Assembly: GCA_002298155.1 (NCBI GenBank)
Contig: DBME01000409.1
Span: forward strand, 1,391-22,174
Direction of reading: 5' to 3'
DNA from: Holophagaceae bacterium UBA706
GTDB lineage: Bacteria > Acidobacteriota > Holophagae > Holophagales > Holophagaceae
DNA: 20,784 nt
Of this stretch, positions 18,907-20,784 are shown in pieces. The position numbers and the translations under genes are program-made. The notes beneath the pieces are model-generated. The model was not told where the DNA came from. It worked only from the letters and a program-made list of their open reading frames with translations, and ran no database searches. Every line of letters starts with the position of its first letter. Position 1 is the first letter of the stretch.

Positions 18907-19961
18907 ACGTTAGGGGGATTCCTTCGCTGGATTTCGCCCGACCACCAGGCGAGACTCCCCGCCACTTTCCGGTAGTCCAGGCGGAGTGGACCCACCAGGG
19001 CGAAGGTAACCTGGGCGTCCTTGCTGATGGTGACCGTCGTCAGGGCCGTGGCCAGGGGCATCTCCTGGAAGAAGGGGTTCTCCGAGCCCAGCAGCAGCTG
19101 CACGTCCCGGGTGGCCGCCTCGGCGAAGGCGTTGAGGAGGTGGGCCAGCCGCTCGTGCTGCTCGAAGACCTCCACCAGGTTGCGGTACCGGGACGGGTCC
19201 AGGAACTCCGGGCACTTTCCCACTTCCCCGAGGCCCGAGACCACCAGGGGCGAATCCATGGACTGCGTCATGCGGGATGCCAGCTCGGCCAGGGCCCGGG
19301 AGATGGCCTGGGCCTCCGAGGCCCGGCCCTCCAGGTCCGAGATGAGGCGGTCGCGCATCTCGGGCAGGGAGCAGCCCGCGAAATGCGCCGAGGCGAAGTT
19401 CCCCAGCTCCACCAGGGTGGTGGCCGGGAAGCCCCACCGGTTGTCCATGATCTGGTGTTCCACCTCGCCGCCCGTGCCCACCCAGACGGTGACGATGCGC
19501 GACGGGGGCTTGTCGGCGTCGAGGGGGACGAACTCCAGGCGCACCAGGCGGCTGCGGGAAAGGCGCAGGGGCAGGGCGATGCAGATGCCCTTCATGGCCT
19601 CCGAGAGGGCCCGGGTGGCGTTGCGCACCCAGTGGGAATCGCCCTCCACGCCCTCCAGCCCCTCCAGGGCCCCGGTGAGGCGGGAACCCAGGGTGGGGTC
19701 GGGGCGGATGGGCTGGATGAAGCGGTCGACGTAGTAGCGGTAGGCCTTCTGGGTGGGCACCCGTCCCGCGGACGTGTGCGGCTGGTCCAGGAGGGCCTCG
19801 TCCTCGAGATCGGCCAGCACGTTGCGGATGGTGGCCGAGGAGAACGAACCGGGAATCCGCTTGGACAGCACCCTCGAACCCACCGGTTCCCCCTCGACGA
19901 GGTAGGTCTCGATGAGCGCCTTCAGCACCGATTCGCTGCGAGGAGAGAGGTTGAGGTTCAA
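18903..19961 (-). CDS. hrcA: Heat-inducible transcription repressor HrcA
   Basis: HrcA represses heat-shock operons by binding CIRCE and is kept active by GroEL. With a TTG start at 19961 the product is 352 residues, the usual length. The N-terminal winged helix is clear: SPRSESVLKALIETYL, GEPVGSRVLSKR, SSATIRNVLADLEDEALLDQPHTSAGRVPT (about 6-70), then AYRYYVDRF. The GAF-like and dimerisation regions follow, ending with VTISKDAQVTFALVGPLRLDYRKVAGSL near the C-end. A longer TTG start at 20009 adds Pro-rich residues and overlaps a TATAGT -10-like hexamer, so I prefer 19961, which has a weak GGGAAG about seven bases upstream. It is first in the hrcA-grpE-dnaK-dnaJ operon. No CIRCE-like inverted repeat is visible upstream. 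Confidence 0.94.
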   Translation of the reverse strand: MNLNLSPRSESVLKALIETYLVEGEPVGSRVLSKRIPGSFSSATIRNVLADLEDEALLDQPHTSAGRVPTQKAYRYYVDRFIQPIRPDPTLGSRLTGALEGLEGVEGDSHWVRNATRALSEAMKGICIALPLRLSRSRLVRLEFVPLDADKPPSRIVTVWVGTGGEVEHQIMDNRWGFPATTLVELGNFASAHFAGCSLPEMRDRLISDLEGRASEAQAISRALAELASRMTQSMDSPLVVSGLGEVGKCPEFLDPSRYRNLVEVFEQHERLAHLLNAFAEAATRDVQLLLGSENPFFQEMPLATALTTVTISKDAQVTFALVGPLRLDYRKVAGSLAWWSGEIQRRNPPNV

Positions 19962-20008
19962 GGTTGAGCTTCCCGGGGCCACGGGCGGGGGGCGCCGTGG
20001 GTGACCCA

Positions 20009-20014
20009 ACTATA
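20009..20014 (-). promoter_or_regulatory. -10-like hexamer upstream of hrcA
   Basis: TATAGT on the minus strand lies about 48 bases before the preferred hrcA start. No matching -35 is present at 16-18 bases (the sequence there is GC-rich), and neither a CIRCE element nor a sigma32-type CTTGAA/CCCCAT pair is visible. Confidence 0.3.
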
Positions 20015-20100
20015 CTTCATTTTGGCGCTTTCCCCGGTGGTCCGCAGTGATGAATCGCTCCATCCGCGGCTCCGGCGCCCCGCCGGGGGCCGGCCTGAAA

Positions 20101-20106
20101 TAGACT
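20101..20106 (+). promoter_or_regulatory. -10-like hexamer adjacent to the aldolase start
   Basis: TAGACT ends six bases before the ATG at 20113, so transcription would begin at about the start codon. No good Shine-Dalgarno is present (only GAG very close to the ATG) and no -35 is evident. Confidence 0.3.
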
Positions 20107-20112
20107 TGAGAA

Positions 20113-20757
20113 ATGTACAAACTGCTCGCCTCCATCTGCGACGTGGGTCGCCGCCTCCACGACCGGAACCTCCTGGCCGCCGCGGACGGCAACGTCAGCG
20201 CCCTGCTGGACGATGGACGGATCGCCATCACGCCCTCGGGCGTGGCCAAGGCCCGCCTTCAGCCCGGCGACCTCGCCTACCTGTCCCGGGACGGCCGGAT
20301 CGTCGCGGGCCGGCCCAGCACGGAGCGGCTCATGCACCTGGCGGTGTACCGCCTCTGCCCCGAAGCCCGGGCCGTGGTCCACGCCCATCCCCCCACCGCC
20401 ATCGCCTGGAGCCTGGCGCGGCCGGACCTGGCCTGCCTGCCCTCCGAGGCCCTGCCCGAGGTCATCCTGGCGGCGGGGACCATCCCCTTCGTGCCCTACG
20501 CCCGCCCCGGCACCGCCGCCATGGGCGAGGTGCTCGCGCCCTTCCTCCCCGCCCACCGCCTCCTGGTCCTGTCCCGCCACGGGGCCCTGGCCTGGGGCGA
20601 GACGCTGGAGGAAGCCTACAACGGCATCGAGCGCCTTGAGCACGCCTGCCAGATCCTCAAGGCCGCCCAGGAACTGGGCGGCGCCAAGCCCCTCCCGGAG
20701 GCCGAGGTGGAAGCCCTGCGCCAGGCCCGCGCCCAGGGCGGAAGGAGACTCCTGTGA
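20113..20757 (+). CDS. Class II aldolase/adducin family protein (FucA-like)
   Basis: A 214-residue zinc-dependent aldolase of the L-fuculose-1-phosphate aldolase group, which splits or forms sugar phosphates through DHAP. GNVSA (26-30) is the phosphate-binding loop and TPSGV (40-44) is also typical. Glu71 in PSTER fits the catalytic acid. His90, His92 (VVHAHPP) and His156 (LSRHGALAWG) match the three zinc ligands. Length is normal for FucA. Relatives also include ribulose-phosphate 4-epimerases and MtnB dehydratases, so the substrate cannot be named. The GTG of the next gene overlaps its TGA (GTGA), indicating an operon. It diverges from hrcA across a short gap. Translation may be leaderless (see the hexamer just upstream). 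Confidence 0.9.
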   Translation: MYKLLASICDVGRRLHDRNLLAAADGNVSALLDDGRIAITPSGVAKARLQPGDLAYLSRDGRIVAGRPSTERLMHLAVYRLCPEARAVVHAHPPTAIAWSLARPDLACLPSEALPEVILAAGTIPFVPYARPGTAAMGEVLAPFLPAHRLLVLSRHGALAWGETLEEAYNGIERLEHACQILKAAQELGGAKPLPEAEVEALRQARAQGGRRLL

Positions 20758-20784
20758 AGCCCCTCGACTCCCTCGCCCTGCGCC
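20754..20784 (+). CDS. Start of an overlapping downstream gene, truncated by the window end
   Basis: A GTG overlaps the aldolase TGA and follows AAGGAG by about eight bases. The ten visible codons read MKPLDSLALR. This is too little to identify a family. A methylthioribose-1-phosphate isomerase (MtnA) would make sense beside a FucA-like aldolase in a 5'-deoxynucleoside salvage pathway, but that is a guess from context only. Confidence 0.55.
   Translation, partial: MKPLDSLALR

Overview
This is about 20.8 kb of a GC-rich bacterial chromosome carrying dense, uninterrupted genes. There are no rRNA or tRNA genes, transposons or CRISPR arrays that I can recognise. Gene content (an exopolysaccharide or O-antigen locus with UDP-L-FucNAc genes, a hrcA-grpE-dnaK-dnaJ operon, UbiX, a YheT-type hydrolase, Fe/Mn SOD) and codon use suggest a free-living Gram-negative. 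Acidobacteriota of the Holophagae/Geothrix type is my best guess, from overall resemblance only.

Layout. (1) 1-2342, plus strand: the 3' part of a polyprenyl glycosylphosphotransferase (initiating sugar transferase), overlapped by a gene for a lipoprotein with two similar beta-sandwich halves. (2) 2356-8976, minus strand: a surface-polysaccharide operon transcribed as long membrane 4,6-dehydratase (CapD/WbpM type), CapF-type reductase, CapG-type 2-epimerase, family 4 glycosyltransferase, CapE-type dehydratase/epimerase. CapE, CapF and CapG together give UDP-N-acetyl-L-fucosamine, the glycosyltransferase is a candidate to transfer it, and the sugar transferase would start the repeat unit on the lipid carrier. 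(3) 8977-9510: a non-coding gap with an unusually AT-rich stretch. (4) 9511-11042, plus strand: ubiX and a YheT-like hydrolase, closed by a clear hairpin shared with the convergent SOD gene. (5) 11090-12880, minus strand: SOD, folE and an unrecognised Ser/Ala-rich protein. (6) 12980-15083, plus strand: purM and an acyltransferase-3 membrane protein whose start is not ATG, GTG or TTG. (7) 15094-19961, minus strand: hrcA, grpE, dnaK, dnaJ. (8) 20113-20784, plus strand: a class II aldolase and the first codons of an overlapping next gene.

The most unusual points are: a CapF homologue with Phe where SDR enzymes have the catalytic Tyr; an acyltransferase frame with no standard start upstream of its conserved N-terminal motif; a DnaK with an atypical lid and tail in an otherwise standard chaperone operon lacking a recognisable CIRCE; -10-like hexamers sitting 6-10 nt before several ATGs that lack Shine-Dalgarno sequences (possible leaderless mRNAs); and the unknown Arg-free protein beside folE. 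No clearly new multi-gene system is evident.
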